Source: Apodemus sylvaticus
Taxonomy: Eukaryota; Chordata; Mammalia; Rodentia; Muridae
DNA length: 64,000 bases
Direction of reading: 5' to 3'
NCBI RefSeq assembly: GCF_947179515.1
Contig: NC_067473.1
Location: 90,380,850 to 90,444,849 of the forward strand
Below are positions 35,575 to 47,112 of this stretch, piece by piece (positions within the stretch are counted from its first letter, which is position 1; every line of letters starts with the position of its first letter). A program made the position numbers and the translations under genes. The notes under the pieces are model-generated. The model did no database searches and was not told where the DNA came from. It was given only the letters and a program-made list of their open reading frames with translations.

Positions 35575-35780
35575 ATATCCGTGGAATACAGGAATTTTTG
35601 GACAAAGTATCCCAGCAGGGAATGGATGTTGCCCTTCAAAAGGTGGAAAACAACATCAATAAAATGATCACCACGCTCTTTGACACCATGAGGATAGAGG
35701 AGCTGAATCGCTATCGAGACACTCTTAGAAGAGCCATCCTTGTTATGAATCCCGCCACAGCCAAATCCTTCATAAGTGAG
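35575..35780 (+). CDS. Grid2: Grid2 exon 4: GluD2 amino-terminal domain, about residues 177-245
   Basis: Internal coding exon. The acceptor ends 'ttcctag' at 35574 and the donor GTAAGT starts at 35781. The first two bases finish Asp177 from exon 3, and 68 complete codons follow, ending in Glu245 (phase 0). The peptide runs 'DIRGIQEFLDKVSQQG', 'NNINKMITTLFDTMRIEEL', 'RRAILVMNPATAKSFISE', a GluD2 match in the LIVBP-like clamshell. 'SQQGMDVALQKVENN' separates it from GRID1. At 206 bp it is not a multiple of three, so skipping shifts the frame. The frame is intact. Coding exon 5 lies beyond the window. Confidence 0.96.
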
Positions 35781-35786
35781 GTAAGT

Positions 35787-38700
35787 AGTATTCCAGGTGG
35801 TACAAAGTACACAAAAGCAAATACTTTGGAATGGACTCCACTAAGGATATGAAAACTAAATAAAGAAAGGATTAGCTGCACAACTCTCATTAACACTAAT
35901 GAAGGAGGCAGAGAGAATAGCTTGCTCATTTGCCCCAGATTGGCCAGCTAATTACTAGGAATGTCTGTACTTGTATATATTTAGGCACTTGGCCAGGACA
36001 ACTTTCAGAAACCTTATGTGTTTTCAAAGTTCTGTTGAGCTGAATGAATCTAGCAAGCTCAAGAATGGATTCACAAGTGCGCAGCTTATCCCTTTGTGTT
36101 GTTGATGTTGTTACTGCAAGCTAAGTTATGTTTCTGGGGAAATATTTACTAGATTCAGACTCTGATTTCCAAGGCAAACTGATTCCACGAAACACTTCTG
36201 CCCTAGCAATCTGTGCTAAGACAAACAATGAAGATTTAATTGAAACTCTGCAAAGGGATGGCCACACAACGTGATGATATACTATGTCTACAAAATGTTA
36301 GTTATATCTGCTCCCTTGACTAGATGCAAGAAAACTCAGGAAAAGAAGCAGTTAGCCTATAGGGATTCAGACGGCCTTGCTGCACCTGAAAATGTTTGCG
36401 ATCACCTTGTAAAAGATCCTCACCTTTTTTTTTTTTTACCATAGTTAAGTGTTTAATTTTCTCCTTGCCTCTTTTACCATAGTTAAGTATTTAATTTCAT
36501 TTATGATAGAATTGCTTATTTCATTACATACTTTCTCATACTCCTTTTAGCTTTCTGGGTCAAATTGATGAACTTCTTCCCTTCATTGTTCTACTTTCAT
36601 TCCATTGACACCTAAAATTCTGCATAAGAATCCAACTTAGAAGGTGTCCTTTGATATTAGCATTTTGAAACAGAATACAAATCATTAAAAACTAGACAAT
36701 TAATACCAGTTGAATTTTAATATAGATTTTGCCGTGTGAATTTAAGAAAAAAGAGAGAATTTTGATCTTGAGTTTATCAAATGACTAATCCACTATGAAA
36801 GCCTAGACTTTCTCTGTAACAAAAAAAATCATATTTTATAGTTCACCTTCTGTTTCATGATTTGTTCGTATCTGTGAGAAAATATTCCCGAATAAGACCT
36901 TAGAGCAAGTGAGGTGTGTTTGTCTCCTGGTTCCGGAGCTGTCAATCCATGAGCCCTAGGCCAGAAAGAAGGCTGAACATCCTGGTTGGAAGCAGGTGTC
37001 TGAGAAAATCTGCTCATTTTCTGATGTCAGGAAGGTTTGGGATAAGAAAATAACCCTCTGTAACCTTCAAAGTTCCATTAAAAAAATCTATACTAAAAGT
37101 TAGCATAGAATGTTTTCTCCAATTAGACCCTAGGTTATAAAAGTTTCTTCTACTTTGCAGTAATGTCACCAAAAAAGGGTCCATCCCAGCTTCATCTCAG
37201 GTAGAACCCACATGGTCTTGTCATTCTCTTTCTGAGCATTGCACTTAAGACTATTTGGTAAATCATCCACCAATGAAAGGACACTTTGTATTTGCAAACC
37301 TCAGCATTTAAAAAATGCAAGCTCTACTAGAAATTTGACAGTAGCTGTGTAGAGGCATAAAATATAAACTGGAATAATAAATAAAAGTTGAGATGTCACT
37401 GGTGTTTCTCTCTGAGGTGATTAGAGATTTTATTAACAAGGTGTACTTGATTTGGACCTGATACTGTGGGTAGGAATTCACATGGAGAAATCATAGAACA
37501 GATTAAATTTATCTGAGATCCATTATATGTTCACATTTTATGTTAATGTTTTTATTGTTTTAAGACTCCATTTGGTTATTAATAAAGTAAAAATATTTGA
37601 TTTTATCAATATTTGATAATCAACTTAAATATACTAAGAGTATAATACAAAATAACACGATCATATCATAGTAAGCTTCCAAAAGGTAGCTCTGGAGAGG
37701 CCTGAAAACCAAGAAATGTTCAAAAAACATTTCTTTTCTATTACATAGTAGTATGACATACAACAAATACATAAACATGCCTCCTTAATTGAAATGACAT
37801 GAAGATAAATAAAGACATGGGGTGTGATTTCAGGTGGGTATATAATGGGAGAAGCCTGTGCAAATAATGAACTGAAAGGGGTCATCATGCTCAGGACATA
37901 GCAGACGACATGTGCTATGCAGAGTCCATAGATGGGGTGGCATGAGAAACCTTTGCTCTCCTTCTGAAAGAGGAGATAAAGACCTCCAAGCTTCTGCTGG
38001 TTGTAGGATGTAAGACCAAATGAATGACAGTCAACTACTAGCAGATTATTGAAATCTCAATAGCTGGAAATTGCAAAATGAGAAAAGATGAGTATTATAA
38101 AACTGGGTCCGAGGAGATTGCAGTTTAGTATTAAGCTGCTAGAGGTTTGCTAATTAAATGTGATTCCCTTCTACAATGCAAGTGTGGCTCCTCACTGTCC
38201 ACTGTCCACATATAACAAACCAATGTACTCGCAGACTGAATTCACTTTGAGACCTCTGCAGTACTGCCCAGCCCTCTGTCTTGGCTATAAATGCCTGTAT
38301 TCTCCTTATGTTCCATTGCATTTCTCTTCTGCCTGTGTGCCCTCACTTTGATTTATAAAGGGCAGCAGGCAGTTTAGATCAGGACTCACCCTAATGACCT
38401 CATCTTACCTTGACACACTTTACCCCATAATAGATGTCATTACTGGGCACAACCCAATATTACAGAAAAAATAGGCTTGTATCAGCATGATACAACTAGA
38501 AGAAGGTAGATTTGAGACTGATATCTGCCAAGCTATATTTGACAAGCTAGTGTGTGTGCACTTAGTAGAGGCTTCCAGAAAAGGTATGGAAGGTAAGGGC
38601 ATCGTGCCACCTATGAGAAAGGCCAATGCTAAAGCTGTTGGATTTTTTCCTTCATTTGTTTTTATTTTTTAATAAGCACAGATTTAGTGTTTGCTGTATT

Positions 38701-39557
38701 CTGTGTATCTTCCTAGACACTAATGAGACAATGGCTTGCCGATCTGGGACCTTTCTTTAACTTTGGCTGCACATCATGTGCATTTGCGCACTGCCGTGGG
38801 AAGTGAGAGCCACTCTCCTTCCTATTGCAGGACCAGAATGTGGTTGTGTGAGTGTTGACAGAGCGTATCTTGAGCAGGGTCCTGAAGGAGATGTTGTGCA
38901 GGTTGTTTATTGCCAGACATGGCATTAGGCAAAGGACAGGACAGTGTAAGCAGCAGGAAAACCATAGACCAAAGTAAAACTGGGAGACAGAGCAGAGTTC
39001 TGAAGAGTCAGGGAAAGTGTTTTGCATATTTCCATGAAAAGTTTAGTGAAGAAATTTGTAAATATGTTTTTAAGCTATGTGATGAATAGCAGAAACCGAA
39101 ATGTTGTATTGTTAAAAAACAAAACAAACAAACAAACAAAACCCACCAAGATGCAGCATTTTATACCATCTTCTGGCAACAAAGCCACAAACAGGATGTT
39201 GAAGGGTTGAATGAAGAAGAAACATTGCCCTCTAAGGGCCCAGAATTTCTGACCCTTAGTAGAGAAGCTATTGTAGGACCAGAAACTTAGCATTTCTGTT
39301 GCGTAGATGCAGTCTGTTTTAAACTAGGTAAAAGAGATCAACCCTGCTGAACTACAGCCAATCAGTTTCAATACTACACATCATTTTGAGTGTGTATCTT
39401 ACTTTGATCCCTGTTTTTAACTGTGAAACTTAAATCCCTGTGACAATCTAATGCTTTCTTTCTTGTTCATAAACTCAGCACCTAGGCCCACGTATTTTTC
39501 CTTTGAGACTTCTCTGTTGTCTACTACTCAGACATATTTTTTTGATTCCAACAAGGG
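35787..39557. other. Mostly unique intronic sequence
   Basis: No gene recognised. A 26-bp near-perfect duplication ('ttttaccatagttaag...') sits at 36434-36459 and 36472-36497. A (CAAA)n-like run lies at 39117-39140. The stretch 38850-39010 could be an old mammalian repeat, unassigned. Confidence 0.6.
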
Positions 39558-39735
39558 ATGATTATGTGATTAATAGCACTGACTGTTCTTGCAGAAAACC
39601 CAGGTTCAGTTGTTAGCACCCACGGCCACTCTTAGCTCCAGGTCTAGGAGTCTCTTCTGGCTCCTTGGAGACCAGGCATGCACAGGATGATCACATGCAA
39701 ATGCAAGCAAGGCATGTATACATGTAAAATTATGT
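39558..39735 (+). mobile_element. B3-type SINE
   Basis: Decayed sense B3: 'gcactgactgttcttgcagaaaacccaggttcagttgttagcacccac', 'agctccaggtctaggagtctcttctggctcc', and a 'catgtatacatgtaaaat' 3' end. Confidence 0.8.
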
Positions 39736-39925
39736 GATTATGTGTTTGCACATTTTCTTCCTCACAAGAATTTACTTGTAACTCCAAAATTAACATTTGA
39801 GCTACAGAAGTTGTCTTTTCAAAAGCCCCTGTTCTGATATAAAGTCAAACTTTTCTTATTCACAGTCCACTCTCAACTCTAAATAAGCATCCTACCAACA
39901 GCCTATTAAGTGCTTAAGAATCATC

Positions 39926-39996
39926 ATGCATGTGAGTGTGTGTTTGTGTGTGCATGCACATGTGTGTGCATGTGCACGTGTGTGTGCCTGTGCGTG

Positions 39997-40070
<74 letters not shown>

Positions 40071-40093
40071 GTGTGTTTGTGTGTGCCTGTGAG
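39926..40093. repeat. (TG)n with TGCA interruptions
   Basis: About 165 bp of alternating purine-pyrimidine sequence with TGCATG and TGCACG steps. It explains the Cys/Val and His/Thr ORFs. Confidence 0.96.
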
Positions 40094-40771
40094 GCCAGTG
40101 CAGAGGTGTTGACTAATGCCCCTGAACTTGACAGGGCATTGCAATGTTTTTTCAGAATAGCCAGGTTCAGGCTTGAGTTGTGGTATTATCTGCAATGAGT
40201 TCAGATTAATGAATTAACAAGATATATTAGACAAAGTGTTTTTAGGTGGACATGTAAACTCAGAGCTTAGAGCAATGAGGCCCTGTGTTTCCATTAATTA
40301 CAACCAATAAGAGTCACTAACACACGAGTCAATGTTCCAAGGCTTTTAGAGAATCCATGTACTGGAGTGACAGGAACCTTCTGTATTCTCACTTAGCCCC
40401 ACTGTAAGGTACTTTGCAGTCTCTGCTTATGTGCCTGTGTAAGTCCGAGGACATCTGTCTGGCACACAGCGCGTAGGGCTCCATCTACAGCCACTGCTTT
40501 TTCTGAACTTGTCTCTGCCCCAGCTTCAGTGCCCAGCTTCTCCTGCTGCACTGCTTCCTCTGTTTCACTTTCAGCCATTTGTTTCAAAGACTTTGACTGT
40601 GGCCTCCTTTCCCTCTTAGAGGTGCTGTCTTACATACCTCTCCAGAATGTACATTTTAATAGGACTAGGGGATGTGATGGTTCTTCTTCAGTTGGGTATT
40701 CTAAAATGGCATAATTTTTAAGATTCCTAGAGATTTAAATGTATGTAAATAAAAAGGATTTTAAAAACCAG
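40094..40771. other. Unique intronic sequence
   Basis: No gene recognised. A slightly GC-richer part at 40390-40620 has short ORFs on both strands without splice context. Confidence 0.6.
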
Positions 40772-40877
40772 TTTTGCCAATGTGGTAGTTCATGCCTTTA
40801 AAACTAACTAGTAAATAGGAGACAAAGACAAGCAGATCCTGTGGCATCTCAACTCAGCCATGGCTACATAGTAAGAC

Positions 40878-40923
<46 letters not shown>
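40772..40923 (+). mobile_element. Degraded SINE with (TAA)n tail
   Basis: B1/B4-like order: 'gtggtagttcatgccttta', 'aggagacaaagacaagcagatcctgtggcatct', 'ggctacatagtaagactt'. It ends in a (TAA)n microsatellite at 40879-40923, probably evolved from the A-rich tail. Confidence 0.7.
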
Positions 40924-40926
<3 letters not shown>

Positions 40927-41891
40927 CTATTATTAATGCTATACTGTATACTAGTATGTATTATAGTTTATACTAATTTGTATTGATAATATTAATAGTG
41001 TATATTATAATATATAATAATTCTATACTGATAATATTATTAGTAGTATATATTAATATGTAATAATTATATATGCAGTAGTAATTAAAGAGAAGTATTT
41101 GTAAAAAACTTAGCACATGATAAACAGAAAGATAAATGCAGTTAGAAAGTTTCAATGAACTGGGATGATAGGAACAGTGGGGGAAGGAAAGATTAGGTTC
41201 AGGGCAGAAAACCAGTGAGCACCTAAGACTCAGAGAGGAAAATGAGAGAAGTCCTGCACCTGGAGACCAGCAAAGCAGCTCCGCTGCTGCAGTGCAGTTG
41301 AAGCTGGCGTGGAATTTGTACAAGTGTTCAGGGGAAATTCTAACTAGAATTGTAATTTTCTTACAAAATGAGTTTTAGAAAAGATATTGTTCACTTACCA
41401 TTGTCATTTAATTGCTATGGGAAAAAATAGATGTAAGAATTGCATTTTCTGCCTTTTATTTTTTTGCCCCTGTCCCTGGAGCAATTGTATGTCATTGAGT
41501 TAGTCATACTTCCTTTGAAGTTTTAGACACTTAAGTGTCTGCTGTTCATACTCCACCACTCATTCAGGAGCTTCAAAGCTGTAACAAAGATGGCCGTTTT
41601 ATGCAGCTCAGCAAAGCTACCTGTTATAGTGTCAAACAAACCATTGTCTAGGTGTGCCTATAAGTGTCCCTGAAATGATATGTTGGGACATGAGCAGTCA
41701 TGTGGCTTGGTTTATATTTACATACGGACTGAAATAATATTTCAAGAACAAAACTTTTTATTGGAATAACGTTTTACTGATTACTTTATCAGAAAATATC
41801 TGGATAGAAAGAGCAAGTATTGGCTACATAAAATAAAAGGTTTTGATCAAAGATCTATTGTTTTCAGTTCCATTAGAAATATTAAAACTCA
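40924..41891. other. AT-rich intronic sequence
   Basis: 40924-41080 is extremely AT-rich (TATTAAT-type). The rest shows no gene. Confidence 0.6.
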
Positions 41892-41992
41892 GGAATGACA
41901 GTCCATAACTATAATCTCAATACTGAGGCAGGACAATGGCTGTGAGGTTAAGCTAAACTTAAGTTGAAGCCATAAAGACCTTGTCTAAAAAA
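41892..41992 (+). mobile_element. Degraded B1-like SINE
   Basis: 'gacagtccataactataatctcaatactgaggcaggacaatgg' and 'ccttgtctaaaaaaaa' keep SINE order with heavy decay. Confidence 0.6.
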
Positions 41993-43227
41993 AATTCAAT
42001 ACTATAGAAGCAGGAAGACTTTTTATGTTATTTGACAATGGATATCATTTTCAATTTGGATTTTTCTTTGTCAGAATTTCAGACATGGACACTACTATTA
42101 CAGAAAGATCTTTTACTCTACAATAAAGATAATAAAACTTATTCCTTAAACCTACTTTATAAGATAGTTTTCATTTTATTGTATTATATCTAAGTCATGG
42201 AAGAATTTTGATTTGCCAAATAATAAAAAGGAATAGTTCTTTCTTCAAATGTATAAGCACCTTTCTAGAAATAAGCCTCAGGGAAGGTTAAGAAACAAAT
42301 GAAAGTAACTTGTCCAATAGATGTAAAAAGATGTCTAGTCATAAAAATACCCTTCACTCAAATTTCCATAATAGTTGTTTAAAAACTATTTAAATAACAC
42401 ACTTTTTAAAAAGGAGATTATTTGGAGATATTAAAGCTTTAAAGATGAATTTATTATAATCACACCTTTAATGAGATTTCAATCTTTAATGTAAATTTAA
42501 GCTGAACAGGTTTCCACATGACCAGTATCAAGATGATGGACCTGAACCTAACTACTGTACCCACCTTCCCCTACCTGTGCACCCATGTTTATAACCCCCT
42601 TAGGCATGCTGACTTTTAGCAGTGTATTCACTTGAACCTGTTTTTAGGCTGAGTATAAATGGAAGCATGCAGTTCATCTTGTTTCTCTGCAGTTTTTTCT
42701 GCTCAACATTACTTATGTGACATTCAGCTAAGATGAAGTTAGAAAACATTCTTATTGATTGACACAAATAATTACTGTGTGGATACGCCACTGTCTATGT
42801 AACTCCTGTGAAGGGGTTTTGCATTTTGCTCATTACCAAAAGTGGTCCAATAAACACATGTTCTGATTGTATTGTCTATTTTAATGAGATAACACTGTAA
42901 ATTATTGTATAATGTCTTGAATGACCCTCAAAATAATCCTATAAAATTGGATCAGCAGTGCTGTTATCCCACAGGTGAGAAGGGAATGGAATGCCAGTCA
43001 GTGTGTCCATCTCAATTAAGTAGATTATTTCCATTTTATGTCATACTTTACCTAATGATCACTTTCCAGGTTTTTGTACTATTAAATTATGTTCATTGTA
43101 AAATGAAATTTTTCAGAGTGTGATTTACTTTCAACTAGCATTTAATTCTATAAAAGAGCATGTAATGTGAATGCTAATTTGTGATCTTTGAACATGCCAT
43201 CAAAGGAAGTGCCATCCAGTGGTCATT
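41993..43227. other. Intronic sequence with a possible ancient L1 remnant
   Basis: About 42640-42860 loosely follows an old mammalian L1 read antisense ('gagtataaatggaagcatgcagt', 'gctcaacattacttatgtgacattcagct', 'catttgct-attacc-aaagtgg'). The rest is unique. Confidence 0.45.
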
Positions 43228-43242
43228 GTGCTTAAGATTCTT

Positions 43243-44239
43243 TTTTTTTTAATTTCTTTTTTTTATTCGATATATTTTTTTTATTTACATTTCAAATGAT
43301 TTCCCCTTTTCTAGCCCCCCACTCCCTGAAAGTCCCGTAAGCCCTCTTCTCTCCCCCTGTCCTCCCACTTCCCCGTTCTGGTTTTGCGGAATACTGCTTC
43401 ACTGAGTCTTTCCAGAACAAGGGGCCACTCCTCCTTTCTTCTTGTACCTCATTTGATGTGTAGATTATGTTTTGGGTATTCCAGTTTTCTAGGTTAATAT
43501 CCACTTATTAGTGAGTGCATACCATGATTCACCTTTTGAATCTGGGTTACCTCACTTAGTATGATGTTATCTAGCTCCATCCATTTGCCTAAGAATTTCA
43601 TGAATTCATTGTTTCTAATGGCTGAATAGTACTCCATTGTGTAGATATACCACATATTTTGCATCCACTCTTCTGTTGAAGGATACCTGGGTTCTTTCCA
43701 GCATCTGGCAATTATAAATGGGGCTGCTATGAACATAGTAGAGCATGCATCCTTATTACATGGTGGGGAATCCTCTGGGTATATGCCCAGGGGTGGTATA
43801 GCAGGATCTTCTGAAAGTGAGGTGCCCAGTTTTCAGAGGAACCGCCAGACTGATTTCCAGAGGGACCTCATAAAATTACAAAGTTTCTGTAAGGCAAAGG
43901 ACACCATCAAGAGGACAAATCGGCAACCAACAAATTGGGAAGAGATCTTCACCAATCCTACATCAGATAGAGGGCTAATATCGAATATATATAAAGAACT
44001 CAAGAAGTTAGACTCCAGAAAACCAAACAACCCTATTAAAAAATGGGGTACAGAGTTAAACAAAGAATTCTCACCTGATGAACTTCGGATGGCAGAGAAG
44101 CATCTTAAAAAATGCTCAACTTCATTAGTCATTAGGGAAATGCAAATCAAAACAACCCTGAGATTTTACTTTATACCAGTCAGAATGGCTAAGATTAAAA
44201 ATTCAGGAGACAGCAGGTGTTGGAGAGGGTGTGGAGAAA
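43243..44239 (-). mobile_element. Young antisense L1 with inverted 5' part and perfect target duplication
   Basis: The antisense 3' part, 43243-43862, starts with a T-rich tail and the 'attcgatatatttt' L1 3' end. The flipped sense 5' part, 43863-44239, is ORF2. GTGCTTAAGATTCTT occurs at 43228-43242 and 44240-44254 without mismatch. About 45-50 bp of ORF2 are missing between the two breakpoints. The 172-residue ORF at 43729-44247 crosses the inversion and is not a gene. Low decay suggests a recent insertion. Confidence 0.95.
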
Positions 44240-44292
44240 GTGCTTAAGATTCTTAATGTTAAGTGAGTGAAGAAGTAAAAAGCATCAATCAG

Positions 44293-44296
<4 letters not shown>

Positions 44297-44346
<50 letters not shown>

Positions 44347-44654
44347 GGGTTTTATCACTGTGAAAAGACACCATTACCAAGGCAAGTCTTATAAAGGACA
44401 ATATTTTACTGGCTTACAGGTTCAGAGGTTCAGTCCATTATAATCAAGTTGGGAGTATAGCACGATCTAGGTAGGCATGGTGCAGGCAGAGCTAAGAGTT
44501 CTATATCTTCATCTGAAGACTGCTAGTGAACAACTGACTTCCCAGAAGCTAGGATGAGGGTCTTAAAGCCCACACCCACAGAGACACACCTAATCCAACT
44601 GAGCCACATCTCCTAATAGTGCCACTCCCTGGCCCAAACATATACAAAACATCA

Positions 44655-44695
<41 letters not shown>

Positions 44696-44711
44696 GGGTA
44701 TGTGTGTGTGT
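44297..44711. repeat. Rodent repeat family D flanked on both sides by (TG)n
   Basis: (GT)n at 44297-44343, then a 310-bp unit from 'tgttagggttttatcactgtg' to 'aaaacatcaca', then (GT)n at 44657-44711. The unit is a known-looking rodent interspersed repeat ('ggttcagtccattat', 'ctaatagtgccactccctgg'), starting TG and ending CA. It is related to the copy at 58215. Family name not assigned. Confidence 0.7.
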
Positions 44712-45248
44712 GTTTTGTGTTTATGTCTGGGAAAGAGAGAAGGGGAAGAGAAGAAGAGGGAGAGGAGAGAGAGGGAAGAGGAGAACATATAACTGTCAGC
44801 AAGAATAGTCAACTGTAAATAGCGCAAAGTAGTTGACAGACTAAGAACTGACAGTCGAAACATTTGTCTTGTATTCTGGACACTCTTTTGTGGTTTATGT
44901 TTGGATACTTCATTATTACCACACATCAATTTAGCAAATTCAAAGAGTGTTTGGCCACTCTTTCCAGATAAGAAATCTAAGACAAACATCTATTGTGACA
45001 ATATTTACAGTACTTTCAGCAAGTAATAATCAAACCATATATATTTGTGGATTTTGCTTAATTTTGAGGATTGGTTGATATTTTAGACACTATCATATGC
45101 ACAGAGTTCATAGCACCTAGTCTTCTTGTAAATGATTTCATAGAGTCAGTCATGCCAGTTCCCTCTTCTGTCATACTTAACAGTCCAGGATGCACAATGA
45201 ATGAGAAGTAATGCAATGTAGTCTTTACTAGTGCCATTGGTGTATTTG
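44712..45248. other. Intronic sequence, purine-rich at left
   Basis: GA-rich stretch to about 44785, then unique sequence. No gene. Confidence 0.6.
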
Positions 45249-45425
45249 GGGCAGGTGTGTCTAGCTCAGTTGGTTGATGTTTATCTAGCATTCAGGAAAT
45301 CTTAGGATCAATCTCCTCATAGCATAGACCTAATGTGGTGGGTGGTAACTATTAATCTCCTGAGGCAGGAGGATTATAGCATCTAGGGCTATCTGTGCTT
45401 TCTAGCAACACACTGTCTCAAAATA
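45249..45425 (+). mobile_element. B4-type SINE (ID head, B1-like tail)
   Basis: A tRNA-like head 'gtgtctagctcagttggttgatg' with 'aggatcaatctc' B-box region, joined to a B1-like half 'ctcctgaggcaggaggatta' and 'cacactgtctcaaaa'. Confidence 0.8.
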
Positions 45426-46920
45426 TCTAAGGTTCTCTCCCCCAGTGACAACTCTGAACTAATGGAAGGATTATGATGATTGTATTTATATTTTTCTCAG
45501 GCTTTTGACCTTTATCTTAGGAGAAACAGAGTGTTTGTACTAGCAGGTATTATATACTGTACCATGAAGAAATGTGGAAGTGAAAGAACTTTGGGATCCC
45601 AGTAACTCATGATGTTGCTTAATCTCATAGATCCAATATGCTAGTCATTCTCACACTGGGCTTACAAAGGAAGCAGATGGCATTGGTGATGCTCCCACTG
45701 CCAGCTTGTGGGGAGCCTAGCTAAACTAGCAGCAGGGCTTGAAGCCCAGAGCAACTGAGGTCCAGAAAGGGGCATGTGCCATAGTACTCCTCATGGGCAC
45801 ACTTTCCTTACAAGTTATAGAGTACTTGAAGACTATTTACATCTTGGCCAACTCCCTTGCCCTTAGCTCTGAGCACTTCCAGACATCACAGACTTTTTGA
45901 AGAAACTCAATTTAGAAACGGACTGTCTTTGTTAAATAGAGCCTAAGGTTTGTGTTTCTGTAACTGCTTTTCTCATAAACCTCAGGTTAGACCTAAATTA
46001 CCCAGCATGTCCCATCATTGTGTCTTTCTAAAGACACAATGATGGTCTTGAAAACAATATAAAACTACAAAATAAGCTCATTAACCTAGCAGACCAACCT
46101 GCTTTAGATATTGAATTTCATATTGGACAGGAAAAGGGAGGAGGGAAAGGAAGAAGAGGTGAGAAGTGGGAAAAGGAGGGGAGGGGAGGAAAGCAGACGG
46201 GAAAGGAGGGGAGAAGAGAAGAAAGGGGAAGGGAGGGGAAGGGAGACATGGAAAAGAGACAGGATGGAAAGATAGGGAGACAGAGAAGAAGAGGCAGGGA
46301 GGACAGAGGAGAAGTGGAGACAGGATGGAAAGGGAGCACGGAGACAAACTTTTAAGGGAAAGCACAGCTTTATATGAATTTAATTGATGATTAAGCTTGG
46401 CAACATAAATGAGTTTTCTTCCATATAGGGTATAAGTAGCTGAGAAGTCTAGCAATTAGTGTGTCTCCCTGACTGCATTTCAACTGGTATCTAATTGCAC
46501 TGCCTGGCCTACCTGCCTGAGGCAGACTCGTTGCTGAGATAATAATACAGGAGCCCTTGCCTGGTGACATGCATGAGTTAAAGGTGTGGAACACTGGCTT
46601 TCTAAACTGCAGGATCCCTGTCATTTCAAAAAATAAAAAGAAGGAAAGAAAAAACTCACATCTCCTATCACCTTTCCACAAGAGTTCAAGCACTGAGATG
46701 CAGCCAGTAACTAGTTTTTCTCAGAAGGGCCTTACACTCTACTGTTGTAAATATTTTCCCCCACTGTCTTCTCAATACAGCCAAGCCCCACCCAAATACA
46801 TTGCCAAGCATTCCCATCAACATCAGTTCCTTAGCTGAGTCACTAGCAGTGATTCATTGTCTTCTAATAAAAATAAACAAATAAAACCCAAAAAACTACT
46901 GATCTAGCATTTGATTTGCA
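45426..46920. other. Intronic sequence with a GGGAA-rich block
   Basis: 46133-46350 is polypurine (GGGAA/GAGAC-rich). The remainder is unique with no recognised gene. Confidence 0.65.
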
Positions 46921-46925
46921 TGTGT

Positions 46926-46979
<54 letters not shown>

Positions 46980-47016
46980 GAGAGAAAGAGAGAGAAAGAG
47001 AGAGAGAAAGAGAGAA

Positions 47017-47110
<94 letters not shown>
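46921..47110. repeat. (GT)n(GA)n compound tract
   Basis: GT units to about 46955, then about 150 bp of GA with AAAG variants. One of the longest polypurine runs here. Confidence 0.97.

Positions 47111-47112
<2 letters not shown>

Noticed and set aside
11449..35780. Assignment of the exons to GRID1 instead of GRID2
   Set aside because: The residues around the 'STAGTPRSGC' and 'SQQGMDVALQKVENN' segments and the Cys83/99/131 spacing fit GluD2. GluD1 differs clearly in these places.
43729..44247. 172-residue open frame on the plus strand
   Set aside because: It crosses the inversion junction of an L1, reading antisense then sense ORF2. The fusion is accidental.
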